In this document: positions 46,992 to 57,025 of the stretch, piece after piece
Numbering within the stretch: position 1 is the first letter of the stretch
How the letters are laid out: each line of letters starts with the position of its first letter
Assembly (NCBI GenBank): GCA_035772735.1
Contig: JASDFA010000007.1
Location: 129,122,501 to 129,186,500 of the forward strand
Reading direction: 5' to 3'
Source: Datura wrightii
Taxonomy: Eukaryota; Streptophyta; Magnoliopsida; Solanales; Solanaceae
Length of the DNA stretch: 64,000 bases
The notes under the pieces: generated by a model
Told to the model about the DNA's origin: nothing
The model's input: the letters and a program-made list of their open reading frames with translations, nothing else
The model's database searches: none
Made by a program: the position numbers and the translations under genes

Positions 46992-49729
46992 GCATTTTTA
47001 CGCAAAATTAACTGACGAATATCTGTCAATTTTATTAAATAAATAAAAACTATGTAGTCTGTTAGTTTCATTTAAAAAAATAAAAAAAAATTATTGATAT
47101 TTTCATTGTATCTGCGATTACGTTAACTAAAAGTAGAACAATATCGTACGTCATTTTTGTCTCTTAAAAAAATTGTGTTTTTAATAATGATGGCACCCGT
47201 AGTCATCAAACTCTGGACCCGCCTCTGCGTGCGAAAGCTAAAAGAAATAACAAGAATGAAAAAAGAACGGAAAACATAGATAGAATTCAAAGCAGATAAA
47301 AAACTCAAGAACAAATCTAGAACTTCAAGATAAGCCTAAACTGTTAAATTGATTCCTAGCAACAACAATTAGCCAAGACTAATTGCCCTTGATAGAGAAT
47401 TGATCAAGAAAATAGGTTATGGAACCCAACCCCCTTTAGAGTTACGAAGAAGAACACTAAGCCTAAACTTAGCACCTTTTTTTAACACCTAAAAGTAATC
47501 TAAAGTTTCGACGGAATTAAACTTATCACCTTTAAGTTGATTCTTGAAGGTTGAAGAATAAATCCAAGAGTAGCCACAACAAGAGTGCAAAGGAGAAGTC
47601 CTCTCAATTCAATTGATAATACTTTATGTTGTAAATAACAAATGAACACCCCTATATATAGGGCTAAGGGGTGTGTAACCTATTTGTCAAAGGCTAAGAG
47701 ATCAAATCCTATCCTTTAGGAAAAGGAGAAGTAATAAAATCTAACTAGGAAATTAGTAGTACATGGTCTTGAAAACAGACTTCTTTGACTAAGAAACACG
47801 CCAATGACATAAGCAATTGGTCGTGTTTTTAGTTCCACTTTAAGCCCTCCTTAGGCGTCAACTCGGGGTGTTTTGTGGGCTCGGATCTTCTTCATCTTGG
47901 ACTTGGATTTGGACCATGAAATAAGTATAAGACCTAGCCAAATCTTCTCCACAAGTCTCAAGCTCTTGTTCCACAATAAGCATCTTCTTAATCTCCTACT
48001 GAAGTCAAGCAACCTTATCTTGCATCTCCTTAGCTTGAGACCTTGTGAATGGCCTTCTTGGTGCTTCCAAAGCTTCATCCTTGTCCATGGAGCTATCATA
48101 ATACGTCAGAAAAATTTCCCATTTCATGTTACACATCTTGTAGTTTCTTCCGTATTTGACGACAAATGAAATGGGAAATATTCTAATACAGCAGTTTGCT
48201 TCAAACTGCCAATATGCATATTCAGTATTGCAAAGAATTGAAGATTCATCCAAAATTGACTAGTTTTACGGTGGAGATCAACCTAACGCAACACTTCTCC
48301 TTTATCCGGACTTGGGACCCACCATACTAACATTAATGACATTATTTCTTTTTTGCATTTTGCATAAAATTAGGTTGGATGCTGCTGTTCTAGATTTGGT
48401 AGCTGATGACAAGAGTGGGTTGCAGAAACAGAAGGTTTCATATCATTGGGATAAGGTATACTTATAATTAATGAAGAATGCCTTTTCCATATAATGATTT
48501 ACTTTTCTCTAGAAAGCTAATTGCATGTTTTGAACAGAGGAGTAAGAAATACATCAAGCTTAACAATGGAGATCGTGTTACAGCTAGTGGAAAGGTACTT
48601 TTTTTTAGCTCTTGCATGTCGATTTTTGTTTGGACCAGCAAACTTGATGAATAGAATATCTATTTTATTGGAAGTGTGGCAGGAGAGTCAAAAGAAGCTT
48701 TACTTCTTTTCGTGTTGTAAGCACTGAAAAGATGTGCCTCCCCTCTTCCCATAATAATGTTGTATTTGATAGCTTAAAATATATTCTCCTCATAATGAAA
48801 ATATCTACTAATGCTGAGAAAACGAAATAAAACTATGTAGCTTGTCATTTGCAAATTTAAAAAAAAAACAGTGCAGCTTGTTATTTTGAGCTTGGTGCAA
48901 AGCCTTCAAGTTTTCAGGTATCCAGGCTTTTCGAAGCTTTTTACATCTTTTTGTTAATGGTGTGCAGATAAAGACAGAGAGCGGTTCTAAGATGAAAACC
49001 AACAAAACTGGGATATACAAGAAGTGGAAAGACCGGTCACACAAGAGAGTATCTCTCAATGGAACTAATGATGGCAGCTTTGCTGCAGAATCAACTAGTT
49101 TAGCTGGTAATGATTTGCAAACCCTCTTCTCAGAGAATTTTGACATTAGTGTTGTTTAGGGGTGAATTCGACATATTTATTGGTACATTTGATGGCCCTC
49201 TCACTGCATTCACAGTTATTTCTCCATATTCTGCCACTTATTCGTAACTTTGATTGGATTTGTGGTGCTGATGTTTTTTTAATTACGGTTACTTTTCCTC
49301 CTAGGAAAGATGTGCTAGTATGCTGCTCCATGTTTTTTCCTTTGCGATGAAAGTGCAAATTCATTTTGTTTCATATATCCTGTGAGCTTATGTGGTTTCA
49401 ACCAAATGAAGGCTTGTGTTTTGACATAGTATCTGAGTACATTCAATGAAGTGAATAATGGTTGATGTTTGTGACCTTGTGCTGTTTGAATAGGTGGTCC
49501 TAGAGGTCAAGGTGGTAGCAGAAATTTCAGAGGTGGGAGAAACAATAGGTCAGTACCTAATGCTCATGTGCGATCAGAAATTAAAGATGTTGATCAAGTT
49601 CGGAAGGAAAGAGAGAAGAAGGCCCAAAGAGCATCTTATTTGAAGAGCAAGAAGGGGAAAAAGGTTTACAAAGGTGGCAAAAAGGGAAGGGGAAATGGAA
49701 AGGGGAAGGGAAAGGGAAGACAAGGTTGA
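28284..49729 (+). CDS. RH29: DEAD-box ATP-dependent RNA helicase RH29 (DDX54/Dbp10 type)
   Basis: Eleven exons join in phase: 28284-28647, 32606-33767, 33859-33913, 41098-41193, 42284-42329, 45546-45619, 45782-45834, 48374-48455, 48538-48594, 48968-49106, 49494-49729. All introns are GT-AG. The product has 787 residues, slightly shorter than family members as I remember them. Visible: Q motif (PTPIQ, Q51), motif I ARTGSGKT (68-75), PTRDLALQT, VGGD, TPGR, DEAD (176-179), SAT (207-209), DVAARGIDIP and HRVGRAARAGR. The DBP10 C-terminal region holds HWDKRSKKYIKLNNGDR and GIYKKWKDRS, then a Lys/Gly-rich tail ending GKGRQG. Dbp10/DDX54 helicases act in the nucleolus in 60S ribosome assembly. Introns 1, 3, 5 and 7 (4.0, 7.2, 3.2 and 2.5 kb) are filled with transposons, yet every exon is open. 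Confidence 0.93.
29428..29620. repeat. Tandem duplication in RH29 intron 1
   Basis: Two adjacent units of about 95 bases share 'tagctaaatt(c/t)tggc', 'tcacttac(t/c)at' and TTTGGTCATATTGATTCAAG. They differ by scattered substitutions and one short indel. Confidence 0.75.
29638..30011. mobile_element. Stowaway-type MITE in RH29 intron 1
   Basis: Ends CTCCTTCTGTTTCAAAATAA and, reversed, CTCCCCCGTTTCAAAATAAG match the Stowaway consensus CTCCCTCCGT, with TA on both flanks. An internal block of about 95 bases containing 'accttgaaaaagatgta' is duplicated, which explains the larger size. Confidence 0.8.
30208..32397 (-). mobile_element. RTE-type LINE, 5'-truncated and decayed
   Basis: The minus strand carries several broken frames that together form a non-LTR reverse transcriptase. 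From 32374 down they are a linker with a coiled coil, a frame with MRRMRRGRATRPYEIPVEIW, one with GFKCGHSTIEAI and FIDIEKAYDKVPREVLW, and the largest (31512-30544) with GLHQGSTLSPFLF, MLFVDDIVLI and the C-terminal WFGHVKRR region. The 3' tail is (TTG)n, seen as (CAA)n at 30208, preceded by the 'GGTAAGGTCTCCGTAC' block typical of Solanaceae RTE elements. The endonuclease domain is missing. It lies antisense in RH29 intron 1. Confidence 0.88.
34156..34187. repeat. T14-G18 homopolymer pair
   Basis: Fourteen T are followed by eighteen G in RH29 intron 3. Such runs are unstable and their length is often misread in sequencing. Confidence 0.9.
34930..35040. mobile_element. Fragment of an RTE/SINE 3' region
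   Basis: AGAGAGGCTATTTCCGATGG and 'acccttgg' match the GAGAGG(T/C)TGTTTCCG... block of the RTE tail at 30300-30330. It is too short to assign an end or target duplication. Confidence 0.4.
36162..37535 (-). mobile_element. L1-type LINE fragment, 3' end
   Basis: On the minus strand the frame below 37533 reads YLSLGGKVTLINHVLDALPT, FLWQGN and KKEGGLGIRNL, the C-terminal part of an L1 reverse transcriptase. Further 3', WWTIWLERNQRCFENR (near 36400-36450) is the zf-RVT end of the protein. An A-rich tail, seen as T-rich sequence at 36162-36180, closes the element. Endonuclease and catalytic RT are missing, and frames are broken by stops. It lies antisense in RH29 intron 3. Confidence 0.8.
37643..38066. 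mobile_element. Short inverted-repeat element, copy A (RH29 intron 3)
   Basis: Ends AAGTTGCTTGGACACG and, reversed, AAGTTGCTTGGACTCA form a 13-base inverted repeat. Inner landmarks are 'taccggatttggt', 'ccgattttgggtac', 'gatcaatattt' and 'cataatttagacatataact'. A second copy lies at 43089-43575. No transposase is present. Confidence 0.7.
38201..39018. mobile_element. hAT-like non-autonomous element
   Basis: Ends TAGCGGTGGACATAAAAAAC and, reversed, TAGGGGTAGGTGTTCGGTTC, with AACCGAA/TTCGGTT repeats near both ends. Flanks CTCACAGG (38193-38200) and CTCAAAAG (39019-39026) agree at 6 of 8 positions, which fits an old 8-bp hAT duplication. Confidence 0.6.
39229..39606. mobile_element. hAT-type MITE with perfect 8-bp duplication
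   Basis: Ends CAGTATTGTCAAAGGCG and, reversed, CAGTGTTATCAAAAGCG. GAACCTCC is repeated exactly at 39221-39228 and 39607-39614. The interior is rich in GCGC(T/A)T motifs close to both ends. It is 378 bases long and non-coding. Confidence 0.85.
39807..40105. mobile_element. Stowaway-type MITE in RH29 intron 3
   Basis: Left end CTCCTCTGTTCAATTTATGT and right end, reversed, CTCCCTCCGTTTCATTTTAT, with TA on both flanks (39805-39806, 40106-40107). The left end is partly duplicated just upstream (from about 39779). Confidence 0.8.
40419..40872. repeat. Solo LTR with 5-bp target duplication
   Basis: It starts TGTTAGGATT, ends CCACAACA, and is flanked by GCTCT at 40414-40418 and 40873-40877. TG...CA ends, a 454-base length and a 5-bp duplication define a solo LTR, left after recombination between two LTRs. 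It lies 225 bases before RH29 exon 4. Confidence 0.85.
43089..43575. mobile_element. Short inverted-repeat element, copy B (RH29 intron 5)
   Basis: This is the partner of 37643-38066 in the same orientation. It shares 'taccggatttggt', 'cgattttgggtacc', 'gatcaatatttt', 'cataatttagacatataact' and 'gaattatttttagctgaa'. Its right end has an extended GAGTCCAAGGCTTCGAG. The ends are more diverged than in copy A. Confidence 0.6.
44400..45060 (-). mobile_element. Possible copia fragment with LTR/primer-site junction
   Basis: Read on the minus strand, ...CTCTCACA is followed by TGGTATTAAAGC near 44852-44840. This resembles an LTR end plus a primer site for initiator Met tRNA (normally TGGTATCAGAGC). 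The LTR would extend to the right and the interior to the left. No coding motif supports it. Confidence 0.35.
44961..45054. repeat. 47-bp tandem duplication
   Basis: Bases 44961-45007 and 45008-45054 are the same except one G/A change. The unit begins TTAATTTTAATTCTAACTTG. Confidence 0.95.
45262..45435 (+). mobile_element. Probable tRNA-derived SINE
   Basis: A B-box-like GGAGGTTCAAGTC lies about 45 bases after a weak A-box-like segment. A GC-richer body follows and ends in an A-rich tail (AAAAAGAAAAAAGGAAAAG). The GC content stands out from the intron around it. Confidence 0.5.
46048..47227. mobile_element. hAT-like element in RH29 intron 7
   Basis: Ends CAGGGGCGGATCTATG and, reversed, CAGAGGCGGGTCCAGAG. 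Flanks are CATGCAAA (46040-46047) and CGTGCGAA (47228-47235). The two differences are G/A changes at CpG-type sites, so an 8-bp duplication with methylation-driven decay is likely. The near-terminal blocks 'ggtgccacggcatccgg' and 'gatggcacccgtag' are also roughly inverted. No transposase is visible, and the interior is AT-rich. Confidence 0.75.
46955..46987. repeat. (CA)n microsatellite
   Basis: About 16 CA units lie inside the hAT-like element. Confidence 0.97.
47300..48110 (-). mobile_element. LTR-retroelement remnant (minus strand)
   Basis: Minus-strand frames near 48090-47850 read MDKDEALEAPRRPFTRSQAK and KMQ/EMQDKVA-like sequence. The '(P)FTRSQAK' motif is typical of the stretch near the ends of plant gypsy polyproteins. 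The rest (47300-47800) has LTR-like traits: a 'cctatatatagggc' TATA region near 47650 and long non-coding sequence. Ends and target duplication were not found. It lies in RH29 intron 7. Confidence 0.45.
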
Positions 49730-50561
49730 TCGCAGCTTATCGACTCATTTGCTCATGGGAATCTCCTTTTCACACGCTTACACATGCAAATCCAGAAGAG
49801 CACTTGGGATGTTCTTTCACGGGAGTTGACTTGTCTATTCTTATGCGAGGACAAGTTTTATTCCCTTATAATCAGTGGAAATAAGGTGAAATTTCCATTT
49901 GCTATGCATATAGTTGTCAGGTGGGAGCATAGATTGCCTGTGGACATACTGTGTGTCTGAAACTTGAGGCTTCTCTCTGACAAATGTTTCTAATCTTTAT
50001 ATTGTGGTGAAATAGCAGAACACTACATGTACTTTTGATGGAAGAATGGCAAACCAAGATTAACGAAGTGTTTGCCCAGTTTTGCTTCCTGCTCTTTTGA
50101 TTTGTTACCTGAGCTAGTTTATTTTGTTTAAGCTATTTTGTTGTTAATTCCATTCTCCTCTAGAATCTGGCTAAAATGGGATAAGAATTGTTCAGGACAT
50201 ATCACAAACCAATTCACCCTACAAAAAGTTATGGAAATAGGCATGGTTAGTTGAGAGTTTATTCTAACTTGTACTGAAATTTTGTCAGCATGATAAAGTG
50301 TCTTTTCATTTGTTGCCCCAGATGTCGTGCATTGCCTATATTTAAAACTAAACAATGGATCACCTAAAGAAAATGGTTATGGTTGAATGAACTGTTAACT
50401 CATCTTCTAAGCTTTGCTTTTTTTGTGAAAGCAGCTAGTGGAATGGTTGCACCATTTTAACGCTGCTTATCATTCTCTCTCATTATTCAGGTCACCCACT
50501 AATTATGTTTTTTTTTTGGATGGATTTTATCAAATGACCCTGTTTTGGCTCTTACTTTATA
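49730..50561. other. RH29 3' flank
   Basis: This stretch probably includes the 3' UTR of RH29. No gene or repeat is recognised. A T-rich region from 50030 on may contain the polyadenylation site. Confidence 0.45.
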
Positions 50562-50822
50562 CTCCCAATCTTCTTTTTTAGTTGTTAGGTATATTAAAAA
50601 TTGTTGCTAGTTTCAAAATTCAAGAAATAATTGATCATTTTTCTTCCAACTCTACCATTAGTATTTAAGTCGCTTTAGAATGTGTAAAGAATGATTATTT
50701 TATGTTTTTAAAAAATATCTATCAATTAATAGGGTTATATTAATCAAGTTGTAATCTCTATTTTTTTTTTTTTAAAGGGTGTGAAAACTTTATTCTTACA
50801 AATAAAAAAGGAACTGAGGGAG
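50562..50822. mobile_element. Stowaway-type MITE
   Basis: Left end CTCCCAATCTTC and right end, reversed, CTCCCTCAGTTCC, flanked by TA at 50560-50561 and 50823-50824. It is 261 bases long, AT-rich and non-coding. Confidence 0.7.
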
Positions 50823-50994
50823 TATCTTCCTCCTTTTTTAAAAGAGTCTTTAAAATATTTTGGGCTGATATTATTCCAACCCAACATAACCCATTTTTAA
50901 AGAGATTTTTAATTTAGCCTAATACAAGTTCAGTCCTAGTTCATATTTAAGATTTCTTTTAATTTGGGTTTACTATTTGAAACTTATTTTGCTT

Positions 50995-51420
50995 TTTACT
51001 GTAGGTCGGGACTCGAGTCTCAAGCCTTTGATCTCGAGTTGGGATTGAGTATCAGGTGCGGAGTCTCGGGTCAAGTCTCGAATCTCATGTCCCAAGTGTT
51101 GTGTGGAGGCTCGGTTCTCAATTCTCGTGTCAAATTCATGTCTTGGGCCTAGTGTCAAGGCAGAGAGAGGATCGGATCTCGAGTGTAGAGTTGGGGTTGA
51201 ATTCGAGTTAGGATTGAGGGTAGGAGAGGGATGGACCAAAGTAAAGGGTGGAGTAGGGGAAAGGTGGACAATTCCAAAAAAATTGGATCAAATTAGATGG
51301 GTCATGCATGACTCAGCTCATTTTTAACCCATTTCAGCTCAAGTAACTTTTGAGCTAATTTAGACCAACTCAAAATTATTAACTAACTAAATTTCAATTC
51401 AACCCGCTCAGCTAACACCT
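50995..51420. repeat. Degenerate 'GGGTCTCGAGTC' repeat block
   Basis: Between about 51000 and 51230 the words 'tctcgag', 'ctcgagt', 'tctcgggt' and 'gattgag' recur every 15-30 bases, in a GC-richer island inside AT-rich DNA. After it comes 'gggtcatgcatgactcagctcatttttaaccc', a palindromic-looking motif. It looks like part of an unnamed transposon; no ends were found. Confidence 0.5.
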
Positions 51421-52161
51421 ATATACATCACTATCATATCACAAAACCTCGATCTTCTCTATGAAATAAAAATACTCGATATTCACTTTATACATACTCA
51501 ACTTTATCCACTCTCCATCGTACACGATGCATGTTCCATCATTCATGTTAGTGACGGAACTAAAAATTTACATAAAAGACATTCATAAATGTCATATTTA
51601 GGAGTTGAATTTGCAACTTAAAATAATTTCTAAATTTCCTTTCCTACTTTATTTAGATTTTTTTCCTTACGTCAAGAAAATTTAATAGCTTATATAAAAT
51701 TAAAAAACTTAGGTTTTACCTATTTATACATAAAAATCAGCAGGCTGTTTCAAATTTTATAAATTCTTCAAGGACTTACTTGCTCAATCTATATATGCAT
51801 GGGTGTTCATAGTTTGATTTGAATATTTAAAATTAAAATTAAATTAATTTAATCAATTTTTGAATCGTTAAAGCCAATCAAATATGATGCATATTTATCT
51901 GTTTGTTGACTTTTTAATTTCTTTTTTTTCCTGTAATTAATGAATAATTTTTCATTAATTGTCAACTTATAATTCTTTTATTATTATAGCGATAACATTT
52001 TAAATTTATGAAAAAATATCTTTTGATTTATAAATTTTAATTAGGTGAATAAAATCAATGAAAAATACTTAAAATGTCTTGGTAAAATCTCATAACTATT
52101 TTTTTTATCTAAATTAATTTTAATTCATATTTTTCTTTTCAAAAATAAGCTTAAGGCCGTA

Positions 52162-52305
52162 CGACCTTTTGGTACGAGAGATAAATGATAATAATGTGGG
52201 GATAAAATGTATGATTATTCTATCCTGCATTTGATTAGGGATATTAGTTATTCTTGAAATTATTTATCCCATCATTTATACTATTATGATGGAATAAGTT
52301 ATCCC
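52162..52305. mobile_element. Left half of a MITE split by a copia element
   Basis: CGACCTTTTGGTACGAGAGATAA pairs as an inverted repeat with TTATCCACGTACCAAACAATCC at 57601-57622. The inner 'gggataa'/'ttatccc' motifs repeat. Confidence 0.5.
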
Positions 52306-52529
52306 TATTATAAAATAATAAGACAAGAAGAATATTGTAAAGAAAGAGAGAAGAGAGAAGAGAGAACAGAGAAGAGAGAAGAATTCTTATTTCTCTTGAG
52401 GGCTGAACTATAATGAACGGAAACCCCTTTATTTATAGGGAAAAACTAACTTGGTCCCAAAGTTACTAACCCTAACTTTCCTTTTAAAGAAATAGACATT
52501 CACAATAATTGAAAAATATATTTATAACA
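52306..52529 (-). repeat. 3' LTR of the minus-strand copia element
   Basis: It shares TTATTTCTCTTGAG, 'taatgaac', TTGGTCC(C/T)AAAGTTACT and 'aaagaaatag' with 57380-57525. A run of GAGAGAA repeats (52345-52382) lies inside. Confidence 0.8.
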
Positions 52530-52632
52530 CTCCTTTGAATGTCTTTGTGATAAATAATGTGCCTTATTAAAATCTTACTAGAAAAAAATCCAGTGAAAAA
52601 AAATTCTAGTGAAGAAAAAATAGTACACATAT

Positions 52633-52941
52633 CTAATAATACGCATTTGTTGCCTCATTCAAAACCTTACAAGAAAAACCCAGTGGGACAAAATCTTGCA
52701 AGGAAAAAAGAGTACAACGCGTAAAGTGCAGCTGGTAGAGACTCATGAATAAATCGGTCACATTATTACTAGAATGAATCTCTTGCACGTTGATAGCACT
52801 ATTCTTTTGGAGATCATGTATGACGAAAAGTTTTAGTGAAATGTGTTTCATTCTATCTCCTTTTATAAATTCTTCATTTAGTTGTGATATGCATGCTGCA
52901 TTATCTTCATATAAGATCGTGGGTATTTTGCCACATTTCAA
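52633..52941 (-). pseudogene. Copia RNase H fragment
   Basis: The minus-strand frame reads PTILYEDNAACISQL, FIKGDRMKHISLKLF and VTDLFMSL, the RNase H end of a copia polyprotein. The tail beyond is no longer conserved. Confidence 0.8.
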
Positions 52942-53177
52942 ACCTCATTTTTCTCGAATGAGATGTAACATTGACCTCAGCCACGCACATTCTTGTCTTG
53001 CTTCATGAATAGTTATTATCTCGGCATATTAGACGAAGTAGCCATAATAGACTGTTTTGTATATCACAAGATATGACAATATCCCCACATATGAACACGT
53101 AATCTATTTCTGATCGAGCTTTGGGTGTGGGTTAAATAAATATCCTGCATCAGCGTAACTACTACGATCGAAACTTG

Positions 53178-53363
53178 CTAACGGATTAAGCAAATGTCAT
53201 GCCTTATAGTATTAGCAAGATATATTAGTGCACCAATCGCACTAAGATATGGTACTTCGGGACCAAGGATTTCCTCATTCTTTTCTTGAGGTTGGAATAA
53301 ATTTTTATTAGCATTAAGTGATCGAACAACCATCGAAGTATTTAATGGATGTGCTTCATCCAT
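53178..53363 (-). pseudogene. Copia reverse transcriptase fragment
   Basis: The minus-strand frame reads DEAHPLNTSMVVRSL, then GPEVPYLSAIGALIYLAN and RHDICL, the region between RT and RNase H in copia elements. Stops bound it on both sides. Confidence 0.8.
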
Positions 53364-55159
53364 ATAAAATCATTTTAATACCTTTTCTGTACAGGCAGAT
53401 TGATGGACAAAAATATCATTTCTCAAATGTTTAATTTGCAAATCGAGACATAATTTTATCTTTCCAAGTTCTTTCATCTCAAATTCGTTCTTTGAACAAT
53501 CAATTGCCTTTTGAAACTGGAGTTCCAATAAGATTTATATTATGAACATAAACAGCAAGGACAACAAACTCGGATGTTGTTTTCTTTATAAAAATATAAA
53601 AGTAAATAAAGTCATTATTGTATCCCTTGTTAATGAATACACTAGGGTGATTAAGTCACCCTCCTTATTTTATTTTCTTCATATAAGGATTATGAACAAG
53701 TTTACAGAAACTTATAAATGCTTCAGGCATTTTAAATTCTTCAGAAATTTTTATATAAATTCTGCCAAGTAATAACATTCATTAGTATTTAAATGCATGA
53801 CATCTTTCGGTGCCTGGACTATAGGTCCAATAAACTTTGCGCTTATCAAGATGCATCATTTCACTTGATAACTATTTCTATATCGGCATGCTTTAATAGA
53901 CGTAGAATTCAAATTCTCACAATTTTTTACAATATTGAGCGCTATATTGTATCAAAAATACCGTCGACAGTATATCATTTATATCGGTTTACAATTGGAC
54001 ATAACTCATTGAGATCTAATCACTTTTAATGTTTTCTTTAGGTACCTAAGCCTTTCATGAAGTTCATGAAGTGCTATGTCGTATGCTCTTTAAAAGCACA
54101 TTGCCTCCTTATAATGATCATGTGCTTCATTCATTTTTCAAAAGTTATTGCAATAAAAATCAATTAATCTAGAGTTCATACATATTGTAGACTTTGTCCT
54201 TCATGGACATAAATCTAGTAGGAGCTTTTGGAGCTGAAATATGAAATTAATTTTTGGTCAACAAAGGCTTCAGGCATTTGACTTGAATTATTTTTGCATG
54301 AGGATCATACTAATGATAACTCACAAAATATTTCTTAGTTGCTTATTCTCTCGCCCTCATGTTAGAAAAACTAACATGCATCCCCGATCTTCTTTGGGAA
54401 ATTCATCTCTGTGCATCGTGATAGATTCATTAATCATATACTGCACATCAAAAGTTATTAGATAAAAATAGTTGGTTCTTGACCTTGAACCAATTGAGCG
54501 GAGGGGGGATTAATTATAATTTGTTAGTAACATATAAGTGTTATTGTCTGTAATTTATCAAGACCATCCCACTAAACCTTGTTCTCATAAACAATGGTTC
54601 AGCTATTTATCGGAGACATTCAACGTCAAACCAGCTTGAATATAAACCAACATTGTTAAGATGAATTGTCTTGATTACATAATTTGAAAAATATGTTTTT
54701 AACTCAATTAATATTGAGCAAGCAACTTTGTGAAGTCAAACTGTTGGTTGACAATAAATGCACATGTGACCATCTTATAGATGCAGGTATTTAAGATATC
54801 ACATGGTAGATGAACGGACTCATATTCACCTTTATATTTTTCAAAATTTTGGGGAGTCAGTCTCAATATTCGATGGTACAATCAACTTATCATGAGAACA
54901 AGCAACACAAAAGATTTCTTGAAGAATCTTCTAGTTCTTCAATATATTTTGAAGATTCAGTTAATACATCATATCAGGATGACCAACACGATTATATCAA
55001 CTAATAAAATTATTTATACTAGTAAGCTTTAGATTTACCATGATATGTGGTTTATTTTATGTGTCATGAATTTCACATCAATAAACTTTTGATTTATTGT
55101 ACCATGTAATGCATCATGCTTATATTTGCAGTACAAATCGGGTAACTTTTCGCATATAT

Positions 55160-55177
55160 AATACATACATACATACA

Positions 55178-55209
<32 letters not shown>

Positions 55210-55220
55210 CACACACACAC
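55160..55220. repeat. (ATAC)n then (AC)n microsatellite
   Basis: About eleven ATAC units are followed by AC units. Open frames over it are repeat artefacts. Confidence 0.95.
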
Positions 55221-55465
55221 CCATAGTAATTTGAAGATATTTAATCTTCCAACCCTTTGTAGGCTTAACCATTTTATTAGTAAACTTCAGATGTACTACA
55301 ACATGTGTCTTGATCATAACCACTTTGTATATTACAATATAGGATGAATGACATAATAATAAATAAATTCTTCGGGAGCTTTCAATCTATTTCATAATAA
55401 AATACTATTTGAACACTACCGGTGTCATGATACTTGTAGACAATCAATCAGGCTCTTTTGGAGAC

Positions 55466-55498
55466 CTTGATCATTAATCATTAATCATTAATCATTAA
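55466..55498. repeat. Heptamer tandem repeat
   Basis: The unit ATCATTA is repeated four to five times. Confidence 0.9.
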
Positions 55499-56124
55499 TT
55501 TATATTAACAAATATTGCATAGATATTTCTGGTATTATGAAAGCAAATTTAGACATTGCTGGTGTCATGAAATAAGCAGTAAATAAGTGAACATTTAAAA
55601 ATAATTATAAATTCGTAAATAACAAAAAATATACATTAAGTTATAAACTTCATTATTTTAAACATCTCATTCAAGAGACTAATTAACGTATGAATATTTT
55701 ATAGCAAAAGTGGTAATCAGCTAATAATTACATCTTCTAGGAAAAAAATACATGAATTATTATTTTCTTTAAAGAAATCAATAACAACTAACCATAATAT
55801 ATCTCTATGGTTATAGTAGAAAATATTTTACTCTGCTTTCTTTGGCCTTAAAAAGATACTTTAGTAAAACCATTGAAGATATTTCTAGGTAGGACATATA
55901 CGGATTGAAATGACTTTCATACCACAAAATTAACTTATATATCTTTTGTTATTTTTATCTCTCTAGGAGACTAGGAGGTAAGTTGTGGTATTTCTTTCGT
56001 TCACTTCGGAGAATGAAATTTGATTATTTGAATGTGCTTGAAATATAATATTTATCAATAGCTCATTATTTTGGTCAAGCACAAGAAGACATTGCTTTAG
56101 AATATTTCTCAAATATCTTTCAAA

Positions 56125-56360
56125 TTAGTTCTGCTTCAGGAGAAATTTCAGAGTGTTACTACTTCAGGAGTAAAGTTTCAACGTTATACTACTTCAGAAG
56201 TAAATGTCACATTCTTAATATTTTAGGAGTAAATTTCAGTGTATTTACTACTTTGAAAGTAAATTTCAGATCTACTGTTTTGAAAGGAAATTTTAGAATT
56301 TTTACTATTTCAGGAGTAAATCTTAGAGTTACTACTTCGAAAGTAAATTTTAGATTTACT
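56125..56360. repeat. Degenerate minisatellite
   Basis: Eight or nine units of about 25-30 bases are built around 'ttactacttcaggagtaaatttcag', with variants such as 'ctactttgaaagtaaatttcag'. It lies in the presumed 5' part of the minus-strand copia element and may be that family's own leader repeat. Confidence 0.8.
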
Positions 56361-56511
56361 AAATATTATTACATTCACTTTAGGAACTAGATCTGTATTA
56401 GATTTATATTTATAACATTTATCAAAAGTTCTCATTCTCTGGCAATTGAACATGATCATCTAAATGTGTCTTAATCATATTAAATTGCGATATATTAAAA
56501 CCTCTTTTACT

Positions 56512-57025
56512 CTCTCTATTTCAAAATAAGTAGCGTTTTACATAATCAAGAAGACATTAATGATATTCTTCTAATTTTATCCTTATTTAAATAGAGAGAG
56601 TTTTACATAATCAAAAAAATACTAAAGAGTTACATCTTTTCAAATACTCCCTCCGTTTTAAAAAAAGTGGTGTTTTAGCCTTTTGATTTTGTTTCAAAAT
56701 AACTGGTGTTTTACATAATTAAGAAAATATTAATGATGTTCTTCTAATTTTACTCTTATTTAAATGGAGAAAGTTTTACATAATCAAGGAAATATTAAAG
56801 AATTACATCTTTCTCAAGATATTTATTAGAGGTAAATGGGTAAAAATACATTTTTCTTTCTAGGAACGGGTGTGTCTAAAGTTGAAAGCACCACTTATTT
56901 TAAAACGGAGGGAGTATTTATTAAGAGTAAGTGGTAAAAATACATTTTACTTTTTAGGAATGAGTAGTTTTCTTGAGGAGTGTGCCCAAGTTAAAAGCAC
57001 CACTTATTTTAAAACGGAAGAAGTA
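56512..57025. mobile_element. Cluster of Stowaway-type MITE sequence
   Basis: A full copy spans 56647-56914 (CTCCCTCCGTT...AACGGAGGGAG, TA on both flanks). Partial copies of the same family flank it on both sides (56512-56644 and 56917-57025), repeating 'ttttacataatcaag', 'aattttatccttattta' and 'agcaccacttatttta'. One copy probably inserted into another. Confidence 0.8.

Noticed and set aside
45893..48150. Shared words 'tgttacacatcttg' and 'tagtttcttc' at 45893 and 48127
   Set aside because: Too short and gapped to claim a target duplication around intron 7 repeats.
48114..48173. Short inverted repeat 'atttcccatttcat' / 'atgaaatgggaaat'
   Set aside because: Arms are only ~15 bases with a 30-base loop; chance or a decayed repeat is likely.
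55035..55323. Overlapping frames rich in Cys-Val-Met-Tyr
   Set aside because: They are translations of the (ATAC)n repeat.
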